From: Linyphia triangularis
Lineage: Eukaryota > Arthropoda > Arachnida > Araneae > Linyphiidae
NCBI GenBank assembly: GCA_963978545.1
Contig: CAXBTE010000018.1
Location: 1-64,000 of the forward strand
Direction of reading: 5' to 3'
DNA: 64,000 nt
The notes beneath the pieces were generated by a model. The model saw only the letters and a program-made list of their open reading frames with translations, did not search any database and was not told the DNA's origin. This document shows positions 61,675 through 64,000 of the stretch, one piece after another. Positions within the stretch are counted from its first letter, which is position 1. The number at the start of each line of letters is the position of its first letter. Both the position numbers and the translations under genes were made by a program.

Positions 61675-64000
61675 AATTTCAGTGGTTTTGGAAGTGGGGA
61701 GACGCGTGGGTATGTTCTTGAAAAGTGAGGGGACGCGTCACCCCGCGTCTACCCACACTTCTACCACTGGCCACCCTGGGCATATAGCTATTCATGGCTT
61801 GTCTTAAGGAAGGTTTCAATGGATTAGAAGAGGCTACATTGTGGGTAGATTTCATTGGAAATTTTTTAAACACGGGATAAAACATGCTAGAAGCGCAAAA
61901 TTTCGCCACTTTGTTTTCTTAAAAGGCAGAATGTAAGACATTTCAGAACCAACCCATGATTCTCTTAATTTTCAAAGTTCATTATTAGTAAGGATCCACA
62001 TCCGGGAGATTCCATTTCGTATTCCAGTGAACCTGAATACATGTAAGAGGCAATTTTTTCCCCCCCATAAACAGGATTACATTATAATGAAGTAAAATAA
62101 CTAACCTCTTTTTGTCTGTGAAAAGAATAATTTATAAGCGCGTTATTATTATATATTTTAACTGCAATTTTTAATATTCAAATTGGATTCCTCGAAAAGT
62201 ATTTATTACGAGTTAAAATAGGCAATTTATTTTCAAACATCTGAACAACGTGTATAGAAATCAACAATTTTAAATTTGCAAAAGCGGTTTTTAACATCTT
62301 GTTTTTTTAATCGATTAATAAAATGTTGTTTCGCTCCATATTAAAGAGATAACCATAGTATCATTGATTTGTGTACGATTCGATTTCAAGTTGCTGCGAT
62401 TAGTTTCCAAGTTTGAATTAAAACTGAACATTTTATCATCCTTTTTTAAATCTTTCAAATTTGTTTTGTTTGTCCACAATCACTTACTAGTTTATAGGAT
62501 TGTTTCAATCCTACTTAAATCCCTTTATCCTAAGAGACGTGGCAAACTACTTATGCTTCGATAAAAATGGGCACTTTATCCTGATTATATTCAGATTATT
62601 TTGAGATAATGTTTGATAATTTTTTTTTAAATAAATAAAATAGTTATTTCGACCAGGAAACAGTTTTTCTATAACTAAATTTCTCAAGCCTTGAATGGAA
62701 AAGTGAGGTTTAATAATTATGCGAAAATATGTCCTTTGTCTTTTATGTGGCGGCATCATCCCTCATTGAGCTTATTGTTACACCTCTCTCTTTTTTTATA
62801 TACTACGCGTGCTCTAATAGTACCATGGTAAATGTCAAGGTTTTAAGAGTTATCAATTACCCCGCGTAATCATTGTTTTTGCTTTTTAATGTAATCAAAA
62901 CTTAACAAGATGTGTATTGCATTTGAAATAAGGTTGGTTTTCTTAAGTACCCAAGTTTTTTTTAAATTATAAATGCTACTACCACCACTACATTATTTTT
63001 AGTACAAATACATAAAAGCACGGGAAATGCTGCTAAAGTTAAGATCATACTTCATAGGATCATTTCTATAGTATGATTAGCGTGTTCACTCACCGAACAT
63101 CGCAGAAAACCCAACCACGATGATGTGAGATGGGGCTTCTGCCTGAGCGTGAAAGCGGCGAATCAACTGCTTGTCGGTTGCTTTGCCATTGATGATCGCA
63201 CCTTTCTTTATTGTAAAGAGAGGATGGCAGGAACTCGATCTGAGTGGTCTAATTAATAAAAGATAAACATTCATTTGGGGCGAAGCTCTAGAAATTTGCT
63301 TTTCAACTTCGTCCCGTAGTGTTGACAAAGATTGCGTTGTTAGTCAAGAATTTTAAAATTCCCGGTGCCATTTTAGTAAAAGTAGTCGTTTTCACACTCA
63401 CTGATTGAAATAATAAGTCGCAGATAGATATGACATTTGCTGCAATGACGGTTCAACTAGAAAGACGCAAATGGCTTGAACAAAGCTTATAAGGGATCAG
63501 ACGATTTCGTTGACTTTTTATTTTGGTGTGGCAACAATTGAACACTAGAGGACGCTGCATACGGAAAGATCTCTTGAGTTTGCTTTGCCATGATTTACAG
63601 GCATATGCGAGCCAATTGAAATGAAAATATTCAACTGGACTTGATATCAGTTTTAGAACATGGAATTTTTGACATTCGCTCTTTCTTTGTCCCTAACTGA
63701 TGGTGCTTGACAACTTTTTCCAGGCTTCCGGTATTATTTGCCATATTGAAAAAGTGATAAAATAGGGTATATTTGAAAAACATTGGACTTTAGGAGAAGT
63801 TACATTTTAGGATTCTCTTACTACCTGTTTAAATTTTGAACGGACCTTCTTTTCTTTTTTTAGAGTCTGATCGAAATGAGAGAATTGTTGTTTGGAGCTC
63901 TTTGGATGGAAATTTAACAGGCGCATCTTGACCGAAATTTCAGAAATAGGGGAAACATCTTAGATGGAAAATTACTTCATTTATTTGTTATTAAGTCTGA
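61675..64000 (+). repeat. U4 array unit 10, cut by the window end
   Basis: The first 2326 bases match unit 4 (TAACTAACCTC, TTTCGACCAGG). Its U4 gene would lie beyond the window, so the array extends further right by an unknown number of units. Confidence 0.95.

Noticed and set aside
18730..64000. rDNA, 5S or histone gene repeat
   Set aside because: No rRNA, 5S or histone coding sequence in the unit; the only RNA gene recognised is U4.
18730..64000. Pure assembly duplication of one unit
   Set aside because: Units carry many private and shared variants and small length differences, so they are not a copied string. Total copy number and order could still be mis-assembled.

Overview
The window is animal nuclear DNA: AT-rich, intron-containing and full of cut-and-paste transposon debris, with no bacterial-style gene layout. 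The protein remnants and transposon types suggest an arthropod, plausibly an arachnid; the species is inferred only loosely.

Left region (1-17100). The last three coding exons of an Ena/VASP-family gene (enabled) lie on the + strand at 3538-3653, 4493-4620 and 6962-6990. They encode a Ser-rich stretch, the C-terminal tetramerisation coiled coil and the stop codon. Introns and downstream DNA hold at least seven short CAGGG/CAGAG-ended inverted-repeat elements, several with 5-bp target duplications. They also hold a tRNA-derived SINE with a perfect 14-bp target duplication, a hAT deletion derivative with an 8-bp target duplication nested inside another element, a pogo/Tigger-like remnant and a 46-bp AT-rich satellite. 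A possible alternative last exon for the same gene lies at 12210-12316.

Transition (17100-18729). This holds a broken DUF4817-type transposase, preceded by a 199-bp block that is 97% identical to part of the array unit, and a diverged copy of another unit segment.

Array (18730-64000, running off the right end). Nine complete copies and one partial copy of a ~4.77-kb unit sit head to tail in one orientation, roughly 99% identical. Each complete unit carries one U4 spliceosomal snRNA gene on the + strand, identifiable over its full ~144 nt by the 5' end, kink-turn stem-loop, central domain, Sm site and 3' stem-loop. Each unit also carries a 195-bp near-palindromic MITE, a truncated DUF4817-type transposon end, a CRE-like palindrome and two phase-compatible open segments on the - strand that could be exons of an unidentified small gene. 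Diagnostic variants show nested duplication: the stretch from late unit 2 through unit 4 recurs from late unit 8 into unit 10, a six-unit (about 28.6 kb) higher-order period. The U4 copies fall into two variants differing at nucleotide 40.

The main result is that a macrosatellite-like array of U4 snRNA genes lies about 12 kb downstream of the end of an enabled gene.
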